DNA from: Streptomyces aureoverticillatus
GTDB lineage: Bacteria > Actinomycetota > Actinomycetes > Streptomycetales > Streptomycetaceae
Direction of reading: 5' to 3'
Assembly (NCBI RefSeq): GCF_014649395.1
Contig: NZ_BMSY01000013.1
Location: 1-64,000 of the forward strand
Length of the DNA stretch: 64,000 nucleotides
The position numbers and the translations under genes were made by a program. Positions 42,406-50,952 of the stretch are shown here, piece by piece; positions within the stretch are counted from its first letter, which is position 1; each line of letters begins with the position of its first letter. The notes beneath the pieces are model-generated. The model saw only the letters and a program-made list of their open reading frames with translations. It did not search any database and was not told the origin of the DNA.

Positions 42406-44157
42406 ATGCCCCACCCTCTCAACGACCTGCTCCCCGCCTCCCTCCGCCGCTCCTGGGCGGTCGACGGGACCTGTCCCGATCTCGACCTCTACAGCCTGTT
42501 CCGGGCGCGGCAGATCAGCGACCTGCACCGCACCGCCGTCATCGACGCCAAGGGCAAGCTCTGCTACACGGCACTCGACCGCAAGGTCCGATGTCTGGCC
42601 GTCGGGCTCAGAGGGCTCGGCATCGGGGCGGGCGACGTGGTCGGCGTCCAACTGCCCAACAGCCGGAACGCCGTGATCGCCGACCTCGCGCTCGCCGCGA
42701 TCGGCGCGGTCGCGCTGCCCTTCCCCGTGGGCCGGGGCGCCGCCGAGGCCACGAGCCTGCTGCGCCGCGCGGAAGCCGTGGCCGTCATCGCCGCCACGGA
42801 ACACCGCGGCACCCACCCCGCGGCGACACTCGCGGCGTCCACGTCCGTGGCGACGGCAACGGCGGCCGTCACCGATCCCGCCGCACCGAAACCCCCAAAA
42901 CCGACGAAACAGCCGAAATTGCCGACCCTCCGGCACGTCATGGCCGTGGGCCCCGGCCCCACCCCCGAAGGGACCATCCCCTTCGGCGAGTTGCTGCGCC
43001 GCAGCGACCCGTCCGCGTTCGTCGCCGCCCGCCCCGACCCCGACGGCCCCGCCCGCATCCTCGTCTCCTCCGGCTCCGAGGCCGAGCCGAAGATGGTCGC
43101 GTACTCCCACAACGCCCTGGCGGGCGGCCGCGGCAACTTCTTCGCCTCGCTCATGCCGGAACCGGCGAGCCCGCCGCGCTGCCTCTTCCTCGTCCCGCTC
43201 GCCTCCGCCTTCGGCTCCAACGGCACGGCCGTCACCCTCGCGCGGCACGGCGGCACCCTCGTCCTGCTCGACCACTTCACGCCGGAAGCCGCGATCGCCG
43301 CAGTCCGGGAGCACGAACCCACCCACGTCCTCGGCGTCCCCACCATGGCCCGCATGATCCTCGACCGCCTGGAGCAGGAACGGGAACAGGGCCAGGAAGG
43401 GGCCGGGAAACTGCCCGCGCCGACCGCCCTCGTCCTCGGCGGATCGCCGCTCGACGCCACGACGGCCGCGGCGGCGCGCCGCGCCTTCGGCTGTTCCGTC
43501 GTGAATCTGTACGGCTCCGCGGACGGCGTCAACTGCCATACGGGACTGGAGACCCGGCCGGGCCCGGAGCGCGCCGACGGCCACGGCGTCGTCGCGGGCC
43601 GTCCCGACCCCCGCGTCGCCGACATCCGCGTCGCCGACCCGGCCACCCACGAGCCGCTGCCGGACGGCACCGTCGGCGAGATCGTCGCGCGCGGCCCGAT
43701 GACACCGCTCTGCTACGTCGGCGCCCCCGAACTCGACGCCCGCTACCGCACGCCCGACGGCTGGGTCCGCACCGGCGATCTCGGGCTGCTCGACGAGGCC
43801 GGCGTCCTGCACGTCGTCGGCCGCCTCAAGGACGTGGTGATCCGCGGCGGCGCCAACATCAGCCCCGCGGAGGTCGAACGGGAGCTGAGCGCACACCCGT
43901 CGATACGTGACGTGGTGTGCGTCGGCGTACCGGACCCGGTGATGGGGGAGCGGCTCGCGGCCTGCGTGGTGCCGGTGTCCCGCGCCGCCGACTCCGCCGC
44001 GCCCACCCTGGACGACCTGGGCCTGCACCTCACCGCACACGGCCTCGACCGCACCAAGCACCCCGAACGGCTGCTGGTCGTCGCCGAGTTGCCCTTGACT
44101 CCGGCGGGGAAGCCGGACCGGGCGGCCCTGCGGGAGCGAGCAGCGACACACGCCTGA
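42406..44157 (+). CDS. Acyl-CoA ligase / AMP-binding enzyme
   Basis: ANL-superfamily adenylating enzyme (583 aa). The P-loop is non-standard (VSSGSEAEPKMVAYSHN in place of TSGTTGxPKG). A5 reads LYGSADGVN with Asp rather than Glu, A7 is RTGDLGLLDEAG, A8 is GRLKDVVIRGGANISPAEVE and A10 carries Lys in TPAGKPDRAAL. No carrier-protein domain is fused, so it should make a free acyl-CoA. An Ala/Pro/Lys-rich insert lies at ~155-195. ATG 42406 follows CAGGAG. It is third in a CaiC-like position beside a CoA-transferase and acyl-CoA dehydrogenase. It could supply a CoA starter for the PKS, but no sequence feature proves that. Confidence 0.88.
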   Translation: MPHPLNDLLPASLRRSWAVDGTCPDLDLYSLFRARQISDLHRTAVIDAKGKLCYTALDRKVRCLAVGLRGLGIGAGDVVGVQLPNSRNAVIADLALAAIGAVALPFPVGRGAAEATSLLRRAEAVAVIAATEHRGTHPAATLAASTSVATATAAVTDPAAPKPPKPTKQPKLPTLRHVMAVGPGPTPEGTIPFGELLRRSDPSAFVAARPDPDGPARILVSSGSEAEPKMVAYSHNALAGGRGNFFASLMPEPASPPRCLFLVPLASAFGSNGTAVTLARHGGTLVLLDHFTPEAAIAAVREHEPTHVLGVPTMARMILDRLEQEREQGQEGAGKLPAPTALVLGGSPLDATTAAAARRAFGCSVVNLYGSADGVNCHTGLETRPGPERADGHGVVAGRPDPRVADIRVADPATHEPLPDGTVGEIVARGPMTPLCYVGAPELDARYRTPDGWVRTGDLGLLDEAGVLHVVGRLKDVVIRGGANISPAEVERELSAHPSIRDVVCVGVPDPVMGERLAACVVPVSRAADSAAPTLDDLGLHLTAHGLDRTKHPERLLVVAELPLTPAGKPDRAALRERAATHA

Positions 44158-44172
44158 GAGAGGCTTTCCCCC

Positions 44173-44204
44173 GACGGGGCGCGGGCCTGGGCCCGCGCCC
44201 CGTC
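44173..44204. terminator. Terminator between CoA ligase and ABC binding-protein genes
   Basis: Perfect 15-bp stem (44173-44187 with 44190-44204) with a 2-base loop in the convergent gap 44158-44376. It is followed by GGGGCGCGGGGAACTGC (44207-44223), which I know as a common Streptomyces intergenic motif. Confidence 0.8.
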
Positions 44205-44376
44205 AGGGGCGCGGGGAACTGCCCGAGCACCCGACGACGGCTCGCAGAGGCCGAAGAAGCGGCGCCCGGCAGACGCGTCTGCCCGATGCCACGCCATCAG
44301 CGACCGCGGGGCGGGACCGGGGCCGGGCAGTGGCTGCCCGCCCCCGGGTCTCAACGGCAGGTCGCTCAGGAGTTCT

Positions 44377-45189
44377 TCAGGAGTCCTTCATCGCCTTCTT
44401 CAACCGCGCCGCCGCGTCCTCGTACACCGACATCAACTCCAGGTCCTTCCCGGGATAGTTGACGATCTTCACCTGCTCGGCGCCGGAGTCGGGCAGCACC
44501 TTCCCCGTGGACATGTGCGCGTTGTCGAGCACGAGCGCGGGCTTCTTCGCGGACAGGCGGGCCAGCTGGGAGGCGGTCACGGCCTCCGGTCCGTACGTGC
44601 CGACGGTCCGCGCTCCCGCCATCCGCGCCGACCACGTGGTGAACACCTGGCTGACGACGGCCGGGCTCCTGCCGCCGGGCCAGGCCGCCTTGAGGTCCTT
44701 GGCGAGCCGGGCATACTCGCGGTCGAAGGTCTTGGTCCAGCGCGCGGCCGCGCCCTTGGTGCCGAACAGGCCGCCGAGCCGGGTCACTTCGCCGCGCACC
44801 TTCCCGGCGTCGTTGTCGAGGTTCACCTTCACCAGCTCGGCGTCGGAGCCCGCCGCGTCCTTGATCTTGTCGGCGTACGGCTCGAACGGCGCGTACAGCA
44901 CGAAGTCGGCCTTCGCGACGGCCGCGAGGTCGGACGGCTTGGGATCGTAGTCGGGGGCGTGGTGGGTGGACGGCGGGACCAGGACGGTGACGTCCTCGGC
45001 GCCCGCGGCCTTGGCGAACGCGCCCTCCCACGTGGTGGTCGCGACGACGACGGGCCCGCCCTTCTTGCCGCCGGAGCCGTTGCCGGAGCCGTCGGAGGCG
45101 TCGTCGTCACCGCAGCCGGCGGCCGTCAGGGCGAGCGTGGTGCTCAGCGCGACGAAGAAGACGCGGCGGCGGGTGCGGGGGGTGGACAT
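44377..45189 (-). CDS. Metal ABC transporter substrate-binding lipoprotein (ZnuA/TroA type)
   Basis: Extracytoplasmic lipoprotein (270 aa) of the cluster A-I zinc/manganese binding family. The signal peptide ends in the lipobox LTAAGC. Metal-site residues include HHAPDYDPKPSD. The C-lobe has VVSQVFTTWSARMAG and LVLDNAHMSTGKVLPDSGA. It is the last gene of an ATPase-permease-binding-protein operon and overlaps the permease gene end by 46 bp. The metal (Zn or Mn) cannot be decided. At 270 residues it is somewhat shorter than usual. Confidence 0.87.
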   Translation of the reverse strand: MSTPRTRRRVFFVALSTTLALTAAGCGDDDASDGSGNGSGGKKGGPVVVATTTWEGAFAKAAGAEDVTVLVPPSTHHAPDYDPKPSDLAAVAKADFVLYAPFEPYADKIKDAAGSDAELVKVNLDNDAGKVRGEVTRLGGLFGTKGAAARWTKTFDREYARLAKDLKAAWPGGRSPAVVSQVFTTWSARMAGARTVGTYGPEAVTASQLARLSAKKPALVLDNAHMSTGKVLPDSGAEQVKIVNYPGKDLELMSVYEDAAARLKKAMKDS

Positions 45190-46016
45190 GAGGTGATGCT
45201 CCGTTCGGGGATGAGATGGACGGCGAGGACGACGGCCCCCGCGGTCAGGACGAGGACGGGCCCGGGCGGCCAGTCCAGCCAGAGGGCGATGAGGAAACCC
45301 GTGACGTTCACGGCGACACCGATGGCCACGGCCCACAGCGCGATGGTGGTGAGCCGCTTGCCGAGGCGGCGCGCGGCGAGCGCGGGCAGCAGGGTGAGCG
45401 CGTCCACGAGCAGCGCCCCGGTCAGCTTGATCGCGCCCGCCACGGCGACGGCGACCAGGACGAGCAGGACGACGGTGAGCGGGCCGACGCGTACGCCCGA
45501 GCACTGGGCGAGTTCACGGTCGTACAGCAGCAGCGCGAGATCGCGGCGCCGCCACCAGAACAGCGCCGGTACGACGACGGCGAGCACCCCGACCACGACG
45601 AGGTCCGCGCCGCCGACGGACAGGATCGACCCCCACAGCAGCGCGAACGCGCCGGAGGCGTTGACCCCGGAGACGGACAGCACGAGCAGGGCCGCCGCGA
45701 TGGCCATGCTCATCAGGAGCCCCATCGCCCCGGAGAGCCCGTCCGGCGTACGGGCCAGCGGCGCGACGCCCGCCCCGGCGAGGGCGCAGGCCACGAGCGC
45801 GCACAGCATCGGGTCGAGCCCTGTGAGCAGCCCCACGGCGACGCCGAGCAGCGCGACGTGCATCATCGCGAACCGGACCGGCATGATGTCGAGCCCGACG
45901 ATCACGACGCCCACGATCGGCAGCCCGACGGCGGCGAGCAGCAGCGCGAACCCGGCCCGCTGCACGGGCACGAGCTGGAGCATCAGGCCGAGGTCGGCGG
46001 TGGCGAGAACGTTCAT
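45144..46016 (-). CDS. Metal ABC transporter permease (ZnuB/MntB type)
   Basis: Membrane permease (290 aa) with about eight helices, ABC-3 family. MPVRFAMMHVALLGVAVGLL, LLWGSILSVGGADLVVVG and LVDALTLLPALAARRLGKR are characteristic. The final ~20 residues read through the start of the lipoprotein gene in another frame (46-bp overlap), giving a Pro/Ala/Ser tail. A 151-bp gap with a GCCCGTCCGGCGTTTGAGGA element separates it from the ATPase gene, so it may have its own transcript as well. Confidence 0.87.
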   Translation of the reverse strand: MNVLATADLGLMLQLVPVQRAGFALLLAAVGLPIVGVVIVGLDIMPVRFAMMHVALLGVAVGLLTGLDPMLCALVACALAGAGVAPLARTPDGLSGAMGLLMSMAIAAALLVLSVSGVNASGAFALLWGSILSVGGADLVVVGVLAVVVPALFWWRRRDLALLLYDRELAQCSGVRVGPLTVVLLVLVAVAVAGAIKLTGALLVDALTLLPALAARRLGKRLTTIALWAVAIGVAVNVTGFLIALWLDWPPGPVLVLTAGAVVLAVHLIPERSITSCPPPAPAAASSSSR

Positions 46017-46167
46017 GGCCGCGCCTCCCTGATAAAGCCCGTCCGGCGTTTGAGGACGAGCCGCGAAGCGGCGATATCGGGGACCCGGGGGCGGAGCCCC
46101 CCACGCGGCGGAGCCGCAAATCGATACAGCCGGGAAGGGGCGGGACCGGGGAACGCCCCGCAGGGCC
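46017..46167. repeat. Streptomyces GCCCGTCCGGCGTTTGAGGA intergenic element
   Basis: The gap between ABC ATPase and permease genes holds this element (about 46026-46050) followed by nested GC hairpins (CCGCGAAGCGG; GGGGCGGAGCCCC). It may attenuate transcription between the two genes. Confidence 0.75.
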
Positions 46168-46806
46168 TCACCGCGCCACCTCCCGCAGCCGCCCCGCAGC
46201 CATGTCCAGAACACGGTCGCAGCGTTCGGCCAGGGCACGGTCATGGGTGACGACCACGACCGTGACCGGCAGCGCCATGAGCGCCTCCGCGGCCTCCTCC
46301 TGCCCCGCGAAGTCGAGCGCGGCGGTGGGCTCGTCGGCAAGCAGCACCCCGGCCCCGGCGGCGACGCAGCCGATGGCGCGGGCGAGATACATCCGCTGCA
46401 ACTGGCCCCCGGACAACGTGTCCAGGGGCCGACGCCGCAACGCACCGACCCCCAACGCACGGGCAGCCTCCGCCGCCCGCTCGGGCGCGCCGCCGGAGTC
46501 CAGCAACTCGCCCGCGAGGAGCGGGAACCGGCCGACGGCCGGCTTCTGCGGAACCCACGCACAGGCGCGCCGCCGCCACGCCCGGTCCGCCGCGGACGCG
46601 GTGCCGCGGCCGCCGACGAGGACGGTGCCGGCCGTGTGCCGGTGCAGCCCGAGGACCGTCCGCAGCAGCGTGGACTTGCCGGAGCCGTTCGTCCCGGTCA
46701 GCGCCACGCGTTCGCCCGCGGCGACCTCCAGGTCCACGCCGTCGACGGCGACCACGCGCCCGTGCCCGCAGGTCACACCCCGCATGTGTACGTCCAGACC
46801 ACCCAT
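46168..46806 (-). CDS. Metal ABC transporter ATP-binding protein (ZnuC type)
   Basis: ATPase subunit (212 aa) powering the metal importer. Walker A GTNGSGKST, Q-loop WVPQKP, signature LSGGQLQR, Walker B VLLADEPTAALD and the His switch VVTHD are all intact. First gene of the operon and short, as in cluster A-I importers. Upstream at 46807-46927 lies only an intergenic gap before the PCuAC-like gene. I infer zinc or manganese supply rather than export from the lipoprotein-type partner. Confidence 0.9.
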   Translation of the reverse strand: MGGLDVHMRGVTCGHGRVVAVDGVDLEVAAGERVALTGTNGSGKSTLLRTVLGLHRHTAGTVLVGGRGTASAADRAWRRRACAWVPQKPAVGRFPLLAGELLDSGGAPERAAEAARALGVGALRRRPLDTLSGGQLQRMYLARAIGCVAAGAGVLLADEPTAALDFAGQEEAAEALMALPVTVVVVTHDRALAERCDRVLDMAAGRLREVAR

Positions 46807-46927
46807 CCGCCGCCCGTGCCCCTCTCCCCGTGCTCATGCCTTGTGCGGCAGTAGTCGGACGGGCGGCGCGGGGAGTTCCCGTACGCGCACGACGGATCCC
46901 GTACCCGCATCACGGGCACGCGGCGGC

Positions 46928-47470
46928 TCAACTCCCGGGCCTGACCACCTCCGCCCGCACCGCCACCGCACCGGCGTGCCGGAAGCGCAGCACGAACGGC
47001 ACCTCGTCACCGAGCCGCAGCGGCCTCGTGGGCCGCAGCATCACGTCCAGGCCCTCGGGTGTCATCCGCACCACGGACCGCGCGGGCACGGCTGCCGAGT
47101 CCACCATCCGCATCGACTCCACGTTCCCGGCCCGCTCCACGGTCCGGCTGAGCATGACGTCGTCGGCGTCGGGCGAGCCGACGGACAGCAACTCGTCGCC
47201 GGACTCCCCGCTGTTGGTGATGCGGAAGAACGCCGCGGTCTCCGCCTTGCCGCCGTACGCCAGGAACACCCGCCCGTCCGCGACGGCTATCCGCGCGGGC
47301 CCGCCCGCGGCTCCGGCGGCGACCCAGGCCGACAGACCGCACAGCGCCAACGCGCAGGCGAGGACGGGGGCCAGCACACCGGGCAACGCGGCACGCACGC
47401 GCGCGTGCAGGGCGCCACGCACGCGCGCGTGCAGCACGGCCCCGCCAGTCCCGCCACCCTCCTCGTTCAC
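46928..47470 (-). CDS. PCuAC-like copper chaperone (DUF461), membrane-anchored
   Basis: 180-aa protein with one N-terminal helix (APVLACALALCGLSAWVAAG) and a PCuAC fold outside: DGRVFLAYGGKAETAAFFRI, MVDSAAVPARSVVRM, LDVMLRPTRPLRLGDEV. In canonical PCuAC the Cu(I) site is His-x10-Met-x21-His-x-Met; here the His of GGYHxML is Asp (GLDVML) and the first His appears lost, leaving Met ligands. GTG 47470 starts 1 bp after the CopA stop, so it is coupled to copA. It probably passes or receives copper at the membrane, with altered affinity. Confidence 0.8.
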   Translation of the reverse strand: MNEEGGGTGGAVLHARVRGALHARVRAALPGVLAPVLACALALCGLSAWVAAGAAGGPARIAVADGRVFLAYGGKAETAAFFRITNSGESGDELLSVGSPDADDVMLSRTVERAGNVESMRMVDSAAVPARSVVRMTPEGLDVMLRPTRPLRLGDEVPFVLRFRHAGAVAVRAEVVRPGS

Positions 47471-47471
47471 C

Positions 47472-49865
47472 TCACGCCTGCGCACCGAAGGACCCCCCTC
47501 GCGCACCACGGGCCCGTCCCGCGCCCCGCCCCCGCGCCGCACTGCGCGGCACCGGCTCCCACGTACGCAGCCGCAGGCTGTTCCCGACGACCAGCAGCGA
47601 GCTCAGGGACATCGCGACGGCCGCCGTCATCGGGCCGAGGCGGCCGACCGCGGCGAGCGGCACGGCGAGGGCGTTGTAGCCGAACGCCCAGACCAGGTTG
47701 GCGCGGATGGTGGCCAGGGTGCGGCGGGCGAGGCGTACGGCGACGGCGGCCGCGCCGATGTCCCCGGCGACCAGCGTCACGTCGGCCGCGCCGATCGCCG
47801 CGTCGCTCCCGCAGCCCATGGCGATGCCCAGGTCGGCGCGGGCGAGCGCGGCCGCGTCGTTCACGCCGTCGCCGAGCACCGCGACGCGGCGCCCGGCGCC
47901 CCGCAGCCGCCCGACCAACTCGGCCTTGTCCTCGGGCGTGCAGCCCGCGTACACCTCACCGATCCCCAGCTCGGCGGCCACCGCGTGCGCGACCGCCGGA
48001 CGGTCCCCGGTGGCGAGCACCGGCTCCACGCCGAGCCGCCGCAGCCGGTCGACGGCGCGATAGCTCCCCGCCCGCAGCACGTCCCCCACGGCCACGACGG
48101 CCTCGACGACGTCGTCGACCCGCACGAGGACGACGGTCCGCGCGGCGGCCTCGGCGTCGGCAAGGGCACGGGCGAGCGCGTCGGGCAGCGCGGGCGGTTC
48201 CGCGCCCGGCGAGCACACCTCCACCTCGCGCCCCTCGACCACACCCCGAACCCCCTGCCCCGGAGTCGCACGGAACTCCGTGACCAGCGGCAACTCCTTC
48301 TCCGGGAGCGACGTTTGGGCGTACGAGGCGACGGCGCGCCCCAGCGGATGCTCCGAGCCCCGCTCCACCGCCCCGGCGAGCCGCAGCACCGCCTCGCGGC
48401 CGAGACCGCCGGGAGCGGCGGTGACGTCGGTGACGGTCATGTGGCCCGTCGTCAGCGTGCCGGTCTTGTCGAGGACGACCGTGTCGACATGGCGCAGCGT
48501 CTCCAAGGCACGCGGTCCGCCGACGAGTACGCCGAGCTGGGCGCCGCGCCCCGTGGCGGCGAGCAGCGCGGTGGGGGTGGCGAGCCCCAGGGCGCACGGG
48601 CACGCGACGACCAGCACCGCCACGGCCGCGGTGACCGCGCCCTGCGGGTCGGCCCCGGCGCCCAGCCAGAACCCGAGGACGGTGACGGCGAGCGTCAGGA
48701 CCACGGGGACGAAGACACCCGCGGCGGCGTCCGCGAGCCGCTGGGCGCGCGCCTTGCCCGCCTGGGCCTCCGTCACCATCCTTGTGATACGCGCGAGTCG
48801 GGTGTCGGCGCCGACGGCTGTCGCGCGCACCACAAGGAGTCCGCTCGCGTTGACGGCCCCGCCGACGACCTCCTGGCCGGGGCCCGTCTCCACGGGCTCG
48901 CTCTCACCGGTGACCAGCGACAGATCGAGCGCGGAGTTCCCGGAGACCACCACACCGTCGGTGGCGACCCGCTCCCCGGGCCGCACCGTGAACTCCTGCC
49001 CCACCCGCAACTGCCCCACGGGCACCCGCCGCTCGCCGCCGCCCGCGTCCCGTACCGCCACGTCCTTGACGGCCAGCGAGGCGAGCGACCGCAGCGCCGC
49101 ACCGGTGCCGCGCCGCGCCCGCGACTCCAGGAAGCGCCCCGCGAGCACGGACAGCGGCACCCCGACCGCCGCCTCCAGATACACGTGGTGCGCGCCGCCG
49201 CCCGCCGACGGCAGTACCTCGAACGGCATCCGCATCCCGGGCTCGCCCGCCCCGCCGAGGAACAGCGCGTACGCCGACCAGGAGAAGGAGGCGGCCACCC
49301 CGAGCGACACCAGCGTGTCCATCGTCGCGGCGGCGTGCCGCAGACCGGCGAGCGCCCGCCGGTGGAAGGGCCACGCGCCCCACACCGCCACCGGCGCGGT
49401 CAGCACGAAGCACAGCCACTGCCAGTTGCGGAACTGCCAGGCGGGCACCATCGACAGGACGAGCACGGGCAGTGAAAGCAGCGCGGTGACCAGCAGCCGT
49501 TGACGCTCGGCCCGCACCTCGAAGGCCCGCGCGTCTTCCTCGCCCGTCCGTCCGTCGTGCTCTGCCGCTCGCGTCTCCGGTGTCGGTTCCGGTTCCGGTG
49601 GCGGGGGCAGTTCGGCGGTGTATCCGGCCTGTACGACGACGGCGACGAGCTCGTCTGCCGCGGTGCCCACGGGGTGGCGCACCCGGGCCCGCCCGGTCGC
49701 GAGGTTCACGCTCGCGCTGACGCCGTCCAGCCTGCCCAGTTTCTTCTCGACCCGGTTCACGCAGGCCGCGCAGGTCATGCCGCCGACGATCAGGTCGGTG
49801 GTGGTGGACTCCGGCGCGGTCGGCGCGGTCGGCGTGGCCGGTGCGGCGGTGGATTCGGTGCCCAC
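47472..49865 (-). CDS. copA: Cu+-transporting P1B-type ATPase
   Basis: Copper-export ATPase (797 aa). An N-terminal HMA domain with GMTCAACVNRVEKKLG, eight helices, phosphatase loop VTGESEPVETG, the transmembrane metal site VVACPCALGLATP, phosphorylation motif DKTGTLTTG, SEHPLGRAV and hinge LGDGVNDAAAL, with YNALAVPLAA and SLSSLLVVGNSLRL in the last helices, fit the CopA group. GTG 49865 overlaps the stop of a small His-rich protein by one base. The order small His-rich protein, CopA, PCuAC forms a tight copper-handling operon. No CsoR or CueR regulator is adjacent. Confidence 0.93.
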   Translation of the reverse strand: MGTESTAAPATPTAPTAPESTTTDLIVGGMTCAACVNRVEKKLGRLDGVSASVNLATGRARVRHPVGTAADELVAVVVQAGYTAELPPPPEPEPTPETRAAEHDGRTGEEDARAFEVRAERQRLLVTALLSLPVLVLSMVPAWQFRNWQWLCFVLTAPVAVWGAWPFHRRALAGLRHAAATMDTLVSLGVAASFSWSAYALFLGGAGEPGMRMPFEVLPSAGGGAHHVYLEAAVGVPLSVLAGRFLESRARRGTGAALRSLASLAVKDVAVRDAGGGERRVPVGQLRVGQEFTVRPGERVATDGVVVSGNSALDLSLVTGESEPVETGPGQEVVGGAVNASGLLVVRATAVGADTRLARITRMVTEAQAGKARAQRLADAAAGVFVPVVLTLAVTVLGFWLGAGADPQGAVTAAVAVLVVACPCALGLATPTALLAATGRGAQLGVLVGGPRALETLRHVDTVVLDKTGTLTTGHMTVTDVTAAPGGLGREAVLRLAGAVERGSEHPLGRAVASYAQTSLPEKELPLVTEFRATPGQGVRGVVEGREVEVCSPGAEPPALPDALARALADAEAAARTVVLVRVDDVVEAVVAVGDVLRAGSYRAVDRLRRLGVEPVLATGDRPAVAHAVAAELGIGEVYAGCTPEDKAELVGRLRGAGRRVAVLGDGVNDAAALARADLGIAMGCGSDAAIGAADVTLVAGDIGAAAVAVRLARRTLATIRANLVWAFGYNALAVPLAAVGRLGPMTAAVAMSLSSLLVVGNSLRLRTWEPVPRSAARGRGAGRARGARGGSFGAQA

Positions 49866-50137
49866 TAGCCGTGACCCCCGTGGCCGCCGTGCGCACCACC
49901 GCCGGATCCGCCGTCCCGGTCGCCGCCCGTGCCGTCGCCCGAGTCCGGTGTCGAGGACCGCATTCCCGGCGCCACGGGCCCGACGGACGAGCCCACTTGG
50001 TACGCGACGGCGAACACGACGACGAGCAGCACGAGGAACCCGAGCAGCGCGGGCGGCGGCCGCCACGCCCTGCCCGTGCTTCCCCGCGTACGCAAAGAAC
50101 TCGACGTACCCGAAAGGGATGAACGCTCGGCTGGCAT
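49865..50137 (-). CDS. Small membrane protein with His/Gly-rich tail
   Basis: 90-aa protein: basic N-terminus, one helix (LLGFLVLLVVVFAVAYQVG, ~31-50) and an outer Gly/Asp tail ending GGGAHGGHGGHG. The tail looks like a copper-binding motif. It is first in the copA operon with a 1-bp overlap (TAGTG). ATG 50137 has GGGAG upstream. No named family is recognised. Confidence 0.75.
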   Translation of the reverse strand: MPAERSSLSGTSSSLRTRGSTGRAWRPPPALLGFLVLLVVVFAVAYQVGSSVGPVAPGMRSSTPDSGDGTGGDRDGGSGGGAHGGHGGHG

Positions 50138-50334
50138 CGACGCTCCCGTGGCTGATCCGGCGGCGCGGGCAGCGGACACCCCGCGCCGGTCAGGTGGTCG
50201 CGCGCGGCGGCCGGGGAGTTCCCCGGCGGATGTGAGACATCCCATCCGGCCGTGTCGCGGTTGGGCCGATCGGGTGAGTTGCGCAAGAATTGCCTGGTGC
50301 AGACGTTGAGGACGAGCCAGGACGGGGTTGCTCT

Positions 50335-50718
50335 GTGACCAGCCACGAAGCCACCGACGAACAGTGGGAAGGGCTCGCCCAGGTCGTGCCGCTGCGGGGC
50401 CGCAACGAATGGCCGTCGTGGCCCGGCCACCGCGCGCTGCCCGACGCCGAGACGGAGGCGCGGCGGCGCTTCGTCGTGACCCGAGTGAACATCTTCGCCG
50501 ACGCCCGCGAGGTCGCCGAGAACCTGATGTCGCAGACCCCGGTCCTCCTTGACCTGTCCGGCGCCGAGACCGAAGTCGCCAAGCGCGTCCTGGACTTCAG
50601 CAGCGGCGTGGTCTTCGGCCTCGGCTGCGGGATGCACCGCGTGGAGAAGAACGTCTTCCTGCTGTCACCGCCGGACACCGAGGTGCAGGGCCTGGTGGAG
50701 GCCGCGACCGGCATCTAG
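50335..50718 (+). CDS. sepF: SepF-like cell-division protein
   Basis: 127-aa SepF-family protein; SepF anchors FtsZ to the membrane. The C-terminal core is diagnostic: VNIFADAREVAENLMSQTPV, LLDLSGAETEVAKRVLDFSS, GVVFGLGCGMHRVEKNVFLL. There is no adjacent ftsZ or ylmE, and the N-terminal membrane-targeting helix of true SepF is not evident, so this is one of the extra SepF-like (Sfl) paralogues known in Streptomyces. GTG 50335 follows GACGGGG. A palindrome containing the stop codon ends the gene. Confidence 0.88.
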   Translation: MTSHEATDEQWEGLAQVVPLRGRNEWPSWPGHRALPDAETEARRRFVVTRVNIFADAREVAENLMSQTPVLLDLSGAETEVAKRVLDFSSGVVFGLGCGMHRVEKNVFLLSPPDTEVQGLVEAATGI

Positions 50719-50739
50719 GGCGTGTCCGACACGCCCTAG
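50715..50739 (+). terminator. Palindromic terminator overlapping sepF stop codon
   Basis: Perfect 11-bp arms (50715-50725 and 50729-50739) around CCG; the TAG stop is part of the stem. The rest of the gap to 50952 shows no gene. Confidence 0.75.
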
Positions 50740-50952
50740 AGCCGCTGTCTCTGCCGGGCGCCGCACGTCGCTCCTCGCTCCACGCCGACCCGTCGGACAG
50801 TACCTGGAGCCGCCGTTCGTGTCCTGGGCCCATCGGGCAGGCGTAGCCCAACTGCCCGCCCCGGGCGGCACATTGATCAGTGATCCCTCGATCGTGCGAA
50901 GGTCGTACGGGCAAAACGGTTCGGCTGATCCACCGGCCCATAGCTTCCGGTC

